64,000 nt of DNA from NCBI GenBank assembly GCA_947452785.1, contig CANGDZ010000004.1, positions 1 to 64,000 of the forward strand, in the 5' to 3' direction. The position numbers and the translations under genes are program-made. The DNA is from Comamonadaceae bacterium (GTDB taxonomy: Bacteria; Pseudomonadota; Gammaproteobacteria; Burkholderiales; Burkholderiaceae_C). The notes beneath the pieces are model-generated. The model saw nothing but the letters and a program-made list of their open reading frames with translations. It had not been told where the DNA came from and did no database searches. Of the stretch, positions 47,384 to 55,985 are shown one piece after another. Every line of letters begins with the position of its first letter. Position 1 is the first letter of the stretch.

Positions 47384-47910
47384 ACCGCTTTCGCTCATTT
47401 TTTGTATGTAGCCTGTGGTGTTGCTGTGCGATGGCGTTTGCACAAGACGCCGCATTATCAGCAGCCCCCCAAGTCGAATCGTCTCGCTGGACGGGCTGGG
47501 TCAGTTGGGTGGCCGATGGCGATACCTTGCTGGTGTTGCCTGACCAAGCCCATAAAGCGGTCAAGCTGCGCATAGAGGGCATCGATGCGCCGGAACGCTG
47601 TCAGCCCGGAGGCGATGTGTCGCGCGAAGCCATGATCGACTTGGTGCACCGCAAAACGGTGCAGGTGATCCCGCACGGCACCGACACCTATGGCCGCGTC
47701 TTGGGTCGGGTTGAAATCGACGGGCGTGACGTGGGCGCCGAAATGGTGGCCTCAGGCATGGCGTGGGCCTATAGCTTTCGCGTCACTGCCGGACCTTATG
47801 CCGCCTTGGAGCGACAAGCGCGGCGGCAGAAAAAAGGTTTGTTTGCCCAAGCCCAGCCCATGACGCCCAAGGTGTTCAGGCAGTTTCATGGCAGCTGCCA
47901 AACGCCTTGA
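47380..47910 (+). CDS. Exported staphylococcal-nuclease-like (thermonuclease) protein
   Basis: A 176-residue SNase-fold nuclease with a Cys-rich signal peptide (MNRFRSFFVCSLWCCCAMAFA). Core elements are WVADGDTLLVL (metal-binding Asp), LRIEGIDAPERCQPGG (catalytic Arg and Asp) and TYGRVLGRVEIDG. The longer ORF from 46960 in the track is an artefact; the ATG at 47380 overlaps the marR stop (ATGA) and gives the signal peptide directly. It should cut DNA/RNA in the periplasm or outside. Functional linkage to MarR is by overlap only. Confidence 0.88.
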   Translation: MNRFRSFFVCSLWCCCAMAFAQDAALSAAPQVESSRWTGWVSWVADGDTLLVLPDQAHKAVKLRIEGIDAPERCQPGGDVSREAMIDLVHRKTVQVIPHGTDTYGRVLGRVEIDGRDVGAEMVASGMAWAYSFRVTAGPYAALERQARRQKKGLFAQAQPMTPKVFRQFHGSCQTP

Positions 47911-48147
47911 AAAAACAGAGAGCTGGTTTCGATCGCTAACGATTGTGTAAAACCGGTTTGTCACGACAGGAGCCGTTCGCGATCAGGCGACAAACCTCGT
48001 GCATTTCTACAAAGCAGTCATTGACTGTGCTGTTGCCGACTTCAACTTTGACATCGCTTCAACGGCTTGAACGCTCGCATGCAGACTCTGGCATGCAATG
48101 TTCAGTGATCTGCTGCAGCCACACTGTAGGCAACGTTTACAGACGCA

Positions 48148-48177
48148 ATTTGCTATATGGCTTGCCATAGAGCAAAT
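48148..48177. promoter_or_regulatory. Probable VapBC operator (14-bp inverted repeat)
   Basis: ATTTGCTATATGGC and GCCATAGAGCAAAT form a 14-bp inverted repeat with one mismatch and a 2-base spacer, ending 20 bases before the vapB ATG. Toxin-antitoxin operons of this type are autorepressed through such sites. The preceding gap (47911-48147) holds no gene that I can support. Confidence 0.72.
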
Positions 48178-48197
48178 AAAGCCAGATACTTTAATAT

Positions 48198-48455
48198 ATG
48201 GCAATACATCAAAAATCAACCCCCAAGCCGACCGCACGCGTCGGATGGAATAATCGTTCGCAGACGGTCACGATGCCGCTCGAATATCGTTTTCCCGAGT
48301 CTGTGCGCGAGGTTTATATCCGACGAGAAGGAGAAAGCGTGGTCTTAACCCCACGTCCGACCGATTGGTCGGGCTTTTTCGCTTCTGGCTTGAAGGTCTC
48401 TGACGACTTCATGGCAGAAAGCGAGCGCATGCCTATTCAGGAGCGAACATTTTGA
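48198..48455 (+). CDS. vapB: VapB-type antitoxin (AbrB/MazE fold)
   Basis: The 85-residue antitoxin has the swapped-hairpin DNA-binding fold: WNNRSQTVTMPLEYRFP followed by VREVYIRREGESVVLTPRP. The C-terminal 30 residues (WSGFFASGLKVSDDFMAES) would wrap the toxin. No good ribosome site precedes the ATG at 48198. The stop overlaps the toxin start (TTGA), typical of coupled translation. VapB neutralises VapC and, as a complex, should bind the operator upstream. Confidence 0.88.
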   Translation: MAIHQKSTPKPTARVGWNNRSQTVTMPLEYRFPESVREVYIRREGESVVLTPRPTDWSGFFASGLKVSDDFMAESERMPIQERTF

Positions 48456-48868
48456 AGGATCAGCTGTTCATGCTGGACACCGATGCCTGCATCTTCCTCA
48501 TGCGAGGGGCGTCCCAGAGGCTGGAGGCTAAGGTGCAGTCGGTGCCTCTTGCGCAACAGGTCATGTCGGCAGTGACGTTTGCTGAGCTGACCTATGGCGT
48601 GCAGGCCTCTGCTACCGCCAAGCGCAAACAGAACCAGGCGATACTTGATAGTTTGGCCTTGCACCTGGCTGTGCTGTGCTGGCCTCAAGATGCGGCAAAG
48701 CATTACGCCGAAATTCGTGCCGACCTGAAGAAACGCGGCGCGCAACTGGGTGCGGCTGATCTCATGATTGCGGCGCATGCGCGGGCGATGGGGGCCATTA
48801 TCGTAACGAACAATGTGAAGGACTTCGGGCGAGTGAAGGGCCTGGAAGTCGAGAACTGGACTAAGTAG
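48452..48868 (+). CDS. vapC: VapC-type PIN-domain ribonuclease toxin
   Basis: PIN-domain RNase of 138 residues; members cut initiator tRNA or other RNAs and stop growth when free of VapB. The acidic metal-binding set is intact: D9 (MLDTDACIF), E45 (FAELTYGV), D103 (GAADLMIAAHA) and D124 (TNNVKDFGRV). The start is the TTG at 48452 overlapping the vapB stop; the ATG at 48470 is possible but would remove six residues before the first strand. Confidence 0.9.
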   Translation: MKDQLFMLDTDACIFLMRGASQRLEAKVQSVPLAQQVMSAVTFAELTYGVQASATAKRKQNQAILDSLALHLAVLCWPQDAAKHYAEIRADLKKRGAQLGAADLMIAAHARAMGAIIVTNNVKDFGRVKGLEVENWTK

Positions 48869-48976
48869 GAAACTGTGGCCACGACTTGAGGAGGGTCTGC
48901 AGGGGTTCATTTAAAAAACCGCTGATTTTGAGCTTCCAGCGAATCCTCCAAATCGTGCAGGAAGGGGGGGGCTTTA

Positions 48977-49056
48977 ATCAAGCCCACAATGCGCATCTCG
49001 CTCCAGCCCATGTGGCGCGCATCCAGCATCAGCAGCCGTCTGGCAAGCGAACTGCC
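48977..49056 (-). pseudogene. Decayed 3' fragment of moeB/thiF-type gene (left direct repeat)
   Basis: Bases 48997-49056 match 62621-62680 in the intact moeB gene at 55 of 60 positions, all differences being transitions. Bases 48977-48990 match 62566-62579 (13/14), including the stop-codon position; about 35 bases between the two blocks are missing on the left, which removes the CPVC zinc ligand pair and shifts the frame. On the minus strand it still reads GSSLARRLLMLDARHMGWSE. The rest of 48869-49117 holds no supportable gene. Confidence 0.85.
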
Positions 49057-49117
49057 TATGCCTTTATCCACACCGCGCACGATTCAGCGATAGCAATAAA
49101 AAATTACTCTGCAAGTA

Positions 49118-50056
49118 TTAGCCTGTTGCAAGCTTGGACACTCCAATCGGGACGCGCAGTGAAGTCGATGCGACGGTCCGCTGCACCACATCCGCAAGTA
49201 AGCGCGCCGCAGGCGATGGCTCTCTTCCAGACGCGAATATCAATCCCAGTTTTCTTTGGACGTTCGGGTTTTGAAGGGGTATCACCGCAACTGCGCCATG
49301 AGCCGGATCTGGACAGAGCAGTGAAGGCAGAACCGCGATGCCCAACCCCGCTTCGACCAAGCCCAAAAGTGTCAAAACTTGCGTGGTTTCGTGAACCACG
49401 TTGAGTTGAATGGACTTGGCTTCAAACGCACGGTCCAACGTGTCGCGAATTCCAGAACCCCGCCGGAGTAAAACCATCTCGTATTTTGCGAGATCTGCAC
49501 CAGTGACCTTTTTACGACTGGCCAAGGGATGGTCCACACGACACACCACTTGAAACGCATCATCCATCAGTGGAATCGACAGGCCTAATTTGATGGTGGA
49601 ATCCTCGCTGACGATGGCCACGTCGCATTCTGCTTTGTCGATTTTTTGCATGATCCCACGCATGTTGTCATCAAGAAAAATCACATCAATACCAGGGTAT
49701 CGGACTTTCATTTCGGCCAGTACAGGCGGCAACAGTCGATATACAGCGGAAGATAGACAGGCAATGGAAACCCTACCACGTCCCGAAGAAGCAAATTCTC
49801 TAAGCGCTGCAATCGAATAATCCAAACCCTCCAACAACCTTTCGGCATCTGCCAAAAATGCCGATCCTGCCTCACTGATTCTGACGGTACGGGTTGTTCT
49901 GTCCAACAACTTGACGCCAATTAAAGATTCCAACTGCGTTACCGCTTGACTGGTTGCGGGCTCGCTCAAGTGAAGCGCATTGGCCGCATTGCGAAAACTG
50001 CCGCGGCGTGCAATCTCCACAAAAATTCGCAGGTGCTTGAGGTTGGGATTGATCAT
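49118..50056 (-). CDS. LysR-family transcriptional regulator
   Basis: The 312-residue regulator has the N-terminal LysR helix-turn-helix (LRIFVEIARRGSFRNAANAL, LSEPATSQAVTQLE) and a C-terminal periplasmic-binding-like effector domain (about 92-300; e.g. GRGRVSIACLSSAVYRLLPP). It is divergent from the Bug-Bug-ALDH-sulfatase-ThDP-Tct cluster, the usual position of a LysR activator. It probably responds to a cluster substrate or intermediate. This is the leftmost gene of the block bracketed by the moeB repeats. Confidence 0.93.
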   Translation of the reverse strand: MINPNLKHLRIFVEIARRGSFRNAANALHLSEPATSQAVTQLESLIGVKLLDRTTRTVRISEAGSAFLADAERLLEGLDYSIAALREFASSGRGRVSIACLSSAVYRLLPPVLAEMKVRYPGIDVIFLDDNMRGIMQKIDKAECDVAIVSEDSTIKLGLSIPLMDDAFQVVCRVDHPLASRKKVTGADLAKYEMVLLRRGSGIRDTLDRAFEAKSIQLNVVHETTQVLTLLGLVEAGLGIAVLPSLLCPDPAHGAVAVIPLQNPNVQRKLGLIFASGREPSPAARLLADVVQRTVASTSLRVPIGVSKLATG

Positions 50057-50225
50057 GACGGGGTGATGTGTTCAAAGTTTTCAGGCCAGGGAGGTCGTCG
50101 TAAGGCCGATGGCGCTCAAAGTTCAATATGTTCAAATTTTAGATTTATATATAAGATATTTCAACTTGTTTTATGAGTGGTGTGTTTTTAAGATCGGCAC
50201 ATCGCAACATTCCTAGGTTATTCAG
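50057..50225. promoter_or_regulatory. Divergent lysR / catabolic cluster control region
   Basis: This 169-base gap is AT-rich in the middle. It holds a direct repeat GTTCAA-TAT-GTTCAA (50121-50135) and a 10-base palindrome TTATATATAA (50145-50154) that could be part of -10 boxes for either direction. A LysR T-N11-A box cannot be fixed with confidence. Confidence 0.4.
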
Positions 50226-51239
50226 GTGCACCCAACAGGCCACAAGCCACAACCCCAAGTCAGGACCTGGCAATGGCCAAAGCATGTCTTTGGCGTTTTG
50301 GCGTTGACCGGATGTCTCGCTGTATGTGCTCAGCAACTTGAGTCCACAATTGAATTGGTTGTGCCAACTGCGGCTCAGGGATCGACCGACTTGCTGGCTC
50401 GCCTGGTGGCCAAAGGCCTGACGGAGAAGGGCTTGGGCCCGGTTCAAGTTCGCAACATGCCTGGACGCAGTGGCGCATTGGCCGCAGCCTATGTGGCAGC
50501 AGCACCCCCCAATGGGCGCACCTTGCTGGTGGCCACACCCAGCAGCCATGGAATTGCCTCTGCTTTAGAACGCAACTTGCCTTACGACCCCGTAGCGAGC
50601 TTCACGCCCATCGTTCGCTTTGCTTCGGCGCCCTACCTGTTGGTCGTCAAACCTGACCGTGCGGCCAATCAAGTTGCCTTCACAGAAGCGGCCAAACTGG
50701 CTTCTGGGGCATGGACCTATTCATCCACAGGGACAGGTGGGCCCCACCACCTTGTCGCAGAATTTTATTTCCGCAAAGCGGGCCTTTCCTTGCGCCACCG
50801 GCCTGCAGCAGGTGGCGCTGCCGCTTTGAACATGCTTCAGAGCGGTGAGGTTCAAGTCATGTTGCCCGCAGCGATTCTCGCTTTACCTCGAATCCAACAA
50901 GGGCAACTCAAGGCCTTGGCCGTCACTGGCCCCCAAAGGCTAGCGGCATTGCCCGATGTGCCTACGTTCAACGAAACCGGGGTTCAGATGGACATGGTTT
51001 CTTGGTATGGCCTGATGGCCCCCGCAGGGTTACCTGCCGAACAGGCTGCAAAATTAGCCAGCGGCGTTCTTTCTGTGCTGGCCGATCCGCTGATACAGAA
51101 GTCCTTGAGCGACATGGCGATCAATATCACAGCAGAACGAGGCGCCGACTTCGTGGCCACGATCAAGAGCGAGATGAGCAGTTGGAAATCACTGGTCAGT
51201 GACTTGGGTTTGCAAGTGGATCTCGGCAAAACAGATTGA
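50226..51239 (+). CDS. Bug-family (TctC) periplasmic solute receptor
   Basis: A 337-residue Bug protein opening the cluster. After a basic N-region comes a hydrophobic signal (HVFGVLALTGCLAVCAQ); LTGC could be a lipobox. The receptor fold starts at TIELVVPTAAQGSTDLLARLV, with the usual PPGG of the ligand loop replaced by TAAQG, a notable change at the substrate end. VPTFNETG and the C-terminal helix pattern are normal. The start is a GTG with a weak ribosome site. It is followed 19 bases later by another Bug. Confidence 0.87.
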   Translation: MHPTGHKPQPQVRTWQWPKHVFGVLALTGCLAVCAQQLESTIELVVPTAAQGSTDLLARLVAKGLTEKGLGPVQVRNMPGRSGALAAAYVAAAPPNGRTLLVATPSSHGIASALERNLPYDPVASFTPIVRFASAPYLLVVKPDRAANQVAFTEAAKLASGAWTYSSTGTGGPHHLVAEFYFRKAGLSLRHRPAAGGAAALNMLQSGEVQVMLPAAILALPRIQQGQLKALAVTGPQRLAALPDVPTFNETGVQMDMVSWYGLMAPAGLPAEQAAKLASGVLSVLADPLIQKSLSDMAINITAERGADFVATIKSEMSSWKSLVSDLGLQVDLGKTD

Positions 51240-51258
51240 CCCCACCGCGTTAAAGCAA

Positions 51259-52287
51259 ATGCAACACAACACTTTATGGAAAACCTGTCTGAAATGGGGC
51301 CGCCGCCGCAATGCGCCAACGCCTGTGCTTTGGCGGTTTGCCAAAGCTCTTGGACTAATCGCACTGACGTCCGCAGGTCTTTCACACGCTGCATTCCCCG
51401 AAAAAGCCATTCACATCGTGGTCCCATTTGTACCTGGTGGCGCGGCAGACAGTGCGGTGCGTTTAATGGCCCCCAGTTTGCAAAAACGCTTGGGCCAACC
51501 TGTTCTGATTGAAAACAAGGGGGGTGCCGGTGCGACGATCGGCACCGCTTACGTGGCCATCAGTCCCGCCGACGGATACACCCTGTTGATGGGCAGTGCC
51601 AGTAACGCCATTGGCAATGCCATTCAAAACAAAGTGCCCTATGTTTTTGAGCGTGACTTCACGCCGGTGATGTTGGTGGCGGACGTCCCTGGCGTGGTGG
51701 TGGTGCCAGCGAAATTACCAGTGAAAAACATGCAGGAGTTGATTGCCTATGCCAAAGCGCATGAAGGCCAGCTCAACTACGGATCCCCCGGCTACGGAAC
51801 CAGCGTTCACCTGGCTGGAGAGTTATTCCAAAGCATGACGGGTACCACCATGATGCATGCATCCTACAAAGGTGCTGCTCCCGCCATCACGGATTTGCTG
51901 GGCATGCGCCTGCAGCTTATGTTTCCGGCCTTGGCGGCGGTGCAAGCGCATATTCAAGCGGGAACTTTGCGCGCACTTGCCGTGACGACAAGAAAACGAA
52001 CTGCGCTAGCGCCAGATTTACCCACCGTCAGTGAGAGTGGACTTTCAGACTTTGAGGTCGGCGGCTGGATTGGGATTTTTGCACCCAAAGGCTTGCCCCC
52101 CGATGTACTGCAGACCTTGACACGCGCCATTGATGAAACGATGAAAGAAGACGAGTTACGCCGCAGCCTTTCCAAAATGGGCATTGAAGCCATGCCTGGA
52201 TCGGCGCAGGCTCTGCGCGAACGAGTCGAGTCCGATTCACGGCGCTGGGAAAAAGTCATTAAAAACAGAAAGATGGAATTGCAATGA
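51259..52287 (+). CDS. Bug-family (TctC) periplasmic solute receptor
   Basis: The second Bug of the cluster, 342 residues, with a long basic N-region and signal segment (FAKALGLIALTSAGLSHA). The fold begins at FPEKAIHIVVPFVPGGAADSAVR and contains IENKGGAGATIGTAYVA, NYGSPGYGTSVHLAGELF and LPTVSESG, all typical. The ATG at 51259 is preferred to the track start at 51199, which lies inside the previous gene. The stop overlaps the aldehyde dehydrogenase start by four bases. Confidence 0.91.
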   Translation: MQHNTLWKTCLKWGRRRNAPTPVLWRFAKALGLIALTSAGLSHAAFPEKAIHIVVPFVPGGAADSAVRLMAPSLQKRLGQPVLIENKGGAGATIGTAYVAISPADGYTLLMGSASNAIGNAIQNKVPYVFERDFTPVMLVADVPGVVVVPAKLPVKNMQELIAYAKAHEGQLNYGSPGYGTSVHLAGELFQSMTGTTMMHASYKGAAPAITDLLGMRLQLMFPALAAVQAHIQAGTLRALAVTTRKRTALAPDLPTVSESGLSDFEVGGWIGIFAPKGLPPDVLQTLTRAIDETMKEDELRRSLSKMGIEAMPGSAQALRERVESDSRRWEKVIKNRKMELQ

Positions 52288-53819
52288 ACGCAGATATCGC
52301 ACAGCAAAATCGCTCGCAAGCACAGACCCTGATTGATGCGCTCAGTACGCCCGTTTTGTCTCACTTTATCGATGGTCAAAACTACTTGCGCCAGGATGGT
52401 GCGACGATTTCCAATCGCTCTCCTGTCGACGACACAGAACTCAATCAAACGGCGCAGGGCAACGAAGCGGATGTGGCCACGGCCAGCCTGTCTTCAGAGA
52501 AAGCCTTTGAGAGCTGGCGGCAATGGCCCGCCGAAAAAAGGCGCGATGTGCTCCATGCCATTGCCGACCGCATTGAGGCTAACGCCGAGTCCATTGCGCT
52601 GATGGAAACCGCCGACACAGGCCAGCCCTTAAGATTTACCGGTAAAACGGCGACCCGTGGCGCTGAAAATTTTCGCTATTTTGCTGACCTGTGCACCCGG
52701 GCTGCGGATGGCCACAGCTACCCCACACCGACCCATCTGAACTACACGATGCGTGAGCCGATTGGCCCTGTCGGCGCCATCACGCCCTGGAACATGCCCT
52801 TCATGTTGGCCACTTGGAAAATCGCGCCCGCCTTGGCCGCTGGCTGTACCGTGGTTCACAAACCGGCCGAATGGAGTCCGCTGACCGCCACGTTGCTGGC
52901 CAAAATCGCTTTCGAGGCGGGCTTGCCTGCCGGTGTACTCAACACTGTTCAAGGCTTGGGCAATGAAGCCGGCAGCGCACTGACACAAGATCCTCGCATC
53001 AAAGCCATTGCCTTTGTCGGCGGAACACAAACGGGTTCGCGCATCATGGCGCAAGGTGCGCCCAGCCTGAAGCGCGTGCATTTTGAATTGGGCGGCAAAA
53101 GTCCCGTGGTGGTCTTTGACGATGCGGACCTTGACCGGGCCGTGGATGCCGTGGCCTTCATGATTTTCAGCCTCAACGGTCAGCGCTGCAATGCAGGCTC
53201 ACGCCTGCTGGTTCAACGCTCGATTCACGACCAATTTGTGGAGCGTCTGATTCAGCGTGCGCAAAAAATTTGCGTGGGAAACCCGTTCGATCCTGCAACA
53301 GAGGTGGGGCCGCTGATTCACAGCAAGCAGCTGACCAAAGTGAAAGAGCACTGCTTCAATGCCGTGCAAGCCGGCGCCACGATGCATTGCGGCGGCGTGA
53401 ATGCTTTGAGCGCTCATTTGCCAGCTGCTGGAAATTGGTTTGCCCCGGCCATCGTCTCTGGCGTGACGCCGGCTATGGATATCGTTCAACAAGAGGTTTT
53501 TGGACCTGTCCTTGCCGTTTTGCCTTTTGACGATGAAGCCCATGCGCTTGCGCTGGCCAACGACAGCCGATACGGCTTGTCTACCTATCTCTGGACGGGC
53601 AATGTAGGGCGTGCACACCGTTTGGCAAGGTCCTTTCAGTCCGGCATGGTCTGGGTCAACACCGAGATCGCACGCAATTTGTCGACGCCGTTTGGCGGCA
53701 TGAAAGACAGCGGCATCGGCCGTGATGGCGGTGACTGGAGTTTTGACTTTTACATGGAAACACGCAATGTCTGCATTGCGCTGGACGGTCACGCGATTCC
53801 GCAAATTGGCAAGCTTTGA
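52284..53819 (+). CDS. Aldehyde dehydrogenase, HpaE-like
   Basis: NAD(P)-dependent aldehyde dehydrogenase, 511 residues. Catalytic Glu268 is in HFELGGKSP and the nucleophile Cys302 in NGQRCNAGSR; PWNMPFMLATWKIAPALAAG and FVGGTQTGSRI complete the cofactor site. The sequence style resembles 5-carboxymethyl-2-hydroxymuconate semialdehyde dehydrogenase (HpaE) of homoprotocatechuate breakdown. That fits the HpaH-like hydratase at the end of the cluster, but the ring-cleaving dioxygenase and the remaining Hpa enzymes are not in the window, so the true substrate is open. Confidence 0.88.
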   Translation: MNADIAQQNRSQAQTLIDALSTPVLSHFIDGQNYLRQDGATISNRSPVDDTELNQTAQGNEADVATASLSSEKAFESWRQWPAEKRRDVLHAIADRIEANAESIALMETADTGQPLRFTGKTATRGAENFRYFADLCTRAADGHSYPTPTHLNYTMREPIGPVGAITPWNMPFMLATWKIAPALAAGCTVVHKPAEWSPLTATLLAKIAFEAGLPAGVLNTVQGLGNEAGSALTQDPRIKAIAFVGGTQTGSRIMAQGAPSLKRVHFELGGKSPVVVFDDADLDRAVDAVAFMIFSLNGQRCNAGSRLLVQRSIHDQFVERLIQRAQKICVGNPFDPATEVGPLIHSKQLTKVKEHCFNAVQAGATMHCGGVNALSAHLPAAGNWFAPAIVSGVTPAMDIVQQEVFGPVLAVLPFDDEAHALALANDSRYGLSTYLWTGNVGRAHRLARSFQSGMVWVNTEIARNLSTPFGGMKDSGIGRDGGDWSFDFYMETRNVCIALDGHAIPQIGKL

Positions 53820-53855
53820 GCCTCGCCATAAATCGAAAATCCGCAAGGGAAACGA

Positions 53856-55391
53856 ATGTCGCAAAAACAAAGACCCAATATTCTGTTCATCACCACAGAT
53901 CAACAAAGGGCCGATTGCATTGGGTATGAAAACCCTGTGCTGCGCACGCCGCACCTGGATGCTTTGGCGCGTTCAGGCACACGTTTTTCAAATTGCATCA
54001 CCCCAAGCATCGTATGCCAACCTGCTCGCGCAGCCATCTTGACCGGCATGCTGCCTTTGACGAACGGCGTTTGGGATAACGGCGTGGACCTGAACCCGAG
54101 CATTGGCGCGCAAGGCATGGCGGCGCAATTGGCCCATAGCGGTTATGCCACGGCCTTTGTGGGCAAGGCTCACTTCTCTTCCAAAATCACTTTCCAAGCG
54201 ACAGGTACACCTGAGTGCAGAAAAAGTGCCCCCAGTTACCCGGATGACTGGGTGGGGCCGTACATGGGCTTTGACCATGTGGAATTGGCGGCTCTGGGTA
54301 AATTTCACCGTGCACGATTGCCTGCAGACGCGCCCACCATCCACCGTTTTGAGCATGCGTTGCTCAGCCACCCCAATGCCTTGGAGTTATGGCAAAACTC
54401 CACCACGCAGGGCAGTGGCGCCGCACAGACTTGGGACTCCTGCTTGCCCGAGGAATGGCACAGCAGCGCCTGGGTGGCTGATCGCACATTGGCGATTTTG
54501 GAAAAGCAAAAAGAGGCCGATCAACCATTCTTTGCCTGGGCTTCATTTCCCGATCCGCACCACCCATTTGATTGTCCTGCGCCTTGGAATGCCATGTACC
54601 AGCCCGCAGACATGCTGTTGCCCGAGCACAGAACCTTGGACTTGGAAAAAAGGCCCTGGTGGCACCGTGAAGCACTGGAAGGTTCGCCCAAAATCGCCGA
54701 CCCCGAACTGGCCAAGTTTCGCTCTGAAGGTTTTAAAGTTCCACCGCAGACGGATGAGCAACTGCGAGAGATGACGGCCAATTACTACGGCATGATCTCG
54801 CTGGTCGACCACCATGTGGGACGGATTTTGCAGGGCTTGGAACAAGCAGGTTTGGCCGAAAACACCTTGATTGTTTTCGCCAGTGACCACGGCGACATGC
54901 TCGGCGATCACGGGTTGTACCTCAAAGGGCCGATGTTTTATGAAGGGGTTCTTCGGGTTCCCCTGATCGTGGCAGGCCCAGGTGTTCCCGCTGGTCAATG
55001 CATCGACACACCGGTATCGACCATTGATTTGGCCGCCACTTTCTTAGAGAGTGCGGGTCTTCACAACCAGAGCGTTCAAAGCCGGTCGCTGCACCCCGTC
55101 ATGGCGGGCAAAGAAACACGTGAATGCGCTTGGAGCGAATGGCATGTGCATCCCGCGAGACTGGGCGTGGCGCTTGAATTACGCGCCGTCAGGACTGCGG
55201 CTTACAGCTACACCTTTGAATTTAGTTCGGGCAGCGGCGAGTTGTACGACCTGCAGCAAGATCCCGATCAAATGATCAATCTTTTTGCCGATAAGGAATG
55301 GAGCGATGTGCGCGCGCAAATGCATGCATTGCTGTTGGCGCGACCTGGCGCTATCCGCACAGACTTGGCCGAACCGGTCGGCATCGCATGA
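53856..55391 (+). CDS. Cytoplasmic sulfatase (formylglycine type)
   Basis: A 511-residue sulfatase-superfamily enzyme. The first metal Asp is D15 (NILFITTDQQRADCIGYE), the formylglycine Cys is C54 in IVCQPARAAILTG, and the second metal site is FASDHGDMLGDHGLYLKGP, close to choline-sulfatase and aryl-sulfatase types. It has no signal peptide. It is not a close copy of the sulfatase at 43401-44750: the FGly motif is CQPAR rather than CSPTR and the second metal loop has SDHGD rather than SDNGG. Its place between an ALDH and a ThDP enzyme suggests it removes sulfate, or a related ester, from an imported substrate. Confidence 0.87.
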   Translation: MSQKQRPNILFITTDQQRADCIGYENPVLRTPHLDALARSGTRFSNCITPSIVCQPARAAILTGMLPLTNGVWDNGVDLNPSIGAQGMAAQLAHSGYATAFVGKAHFSSKITFQATGTPECRKSAPSYPDDWVGPYMGFDHVELAALGKFHRARLPADAPTIHRFEHALLSHPNALELWQNSTTQGSGAAQTWDSCLPEEWHSSAWVADRTLAILEKQKEADQPFFAWASFPDPHHPFDCPAPWNAMYQPADMLLPEHRTLDLEKRPWWHREALEGSPKIADPELAKFRSEGFKVPPQTDEQLREMTANYYGMISLVDHHVGRILQGLEQAGLAENTLIVFASDHGDMLGDHGLYLKGPMFYEGVLRVPLIVAGPGVPAGQCIDTPVSTIDLAATFLESAGLHNQSVQSRSLHPVMAGKETRECAWSEWHVHPARLGVALELRAVRTAAYSYTFEFSSGSGELYDLQQDPDQMINLFADKEWSDVRAQMHALLLARPGAIRTDLAEPVGIA

Positions 55392-55957
55392 CCGCGCGCT
55401 CAGGCCCGGTTGTTCATCGCGCCAAGCGCTTTTTTCTGGTGCTGTTGTTGGCGATGACGCCTCTCGTGTCTCACGCCGAATGCGCCGCCATGCTGCCCGC
55501 TCTGGACCGACTCGAAGCCATGGTCCAAGCCGAAATGACCGCACGCGAGGCCCTGGTGACCATGCGCCGCAATGCACAAGACTGGAAAAACCTGTTGCTT
55601 CGGGGTAGTGATGCCCAAATGAGGCAAACCATGCAAGCCCGATTCGACAGCCAAGCCGCAAGCTATGCCATGCAGCTTGGGAGTCTGCGCAAACAACTGC
55701 AGGCACTGGGTGAGACCCCTCGTCGACTGGATATCTTGGACCAAGAGCAGATCCAACTGTTTGGCAAATACCGACAGGCACTGGCCACCCACGGCGTGAA
55801 TACGCTGGAGGCTGCTTTCCAAGCCGATCGTGAAGTTCAAGGGGCCGACGTCAAAACACTGCGCACCCTGGAGGAAGCGATTGAAGCGCTGGCCACGAAC
55901 AATCGTGGACAGTTTCAAACTGTGCGGCAGTTGCTGAAGACGTGCCCAGCTTCCTAA
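55388..55957 (+). CDS. Small exported helical protein, unknown
   Basis: The 189-residue product has a signal peptide (AKRFFLVLLLAMTPLVSHA, cleaved before EC) and an almost wholly alpha-helical mature part with Met/Gln/Arg-rich heptad-like stretches (DRLEAMVQAEMTAREALVTM; QLGSLRKQLQALGETPRRLD). Two Cys, at the mature N-terminus and near the C-terminus (LLKTCPAS), could form a disulfide. The size and pattern resemble periplasmic four-helix sensory domains without the rest of a receptor. It overlaps the sulfatase stop by four bases and is followed by the ThDP enzyme after 28. No family recognised. Confidence 0.68.
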   Translation: MTARSGPVVHRAKRFFLVLLLAMTPLVSHAECAAMLPALDRLEAMVQAEMTAREALVTMRRNAQDWKNLLLRGSDAQMRQTMQARFDSQAASYAMQLGSLRKQLQALGETPRRLDILDQEQIQLFGKYRQALATHGVNTLEAAFQADREVQGADVKTLRTLEEAIEALATNNRGQFQTVRQLLKTCPAS

Positions 55958-55985
55958 ACATCCATTCCACAAGAATAAGTCAGAC

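Noticed and set aside
48886-49404. 172-residue plus ORF after vapC
   Set aside because: It crosses the decayed moeB fragment and the 3' half of lysR; no domain and no ribosome site.
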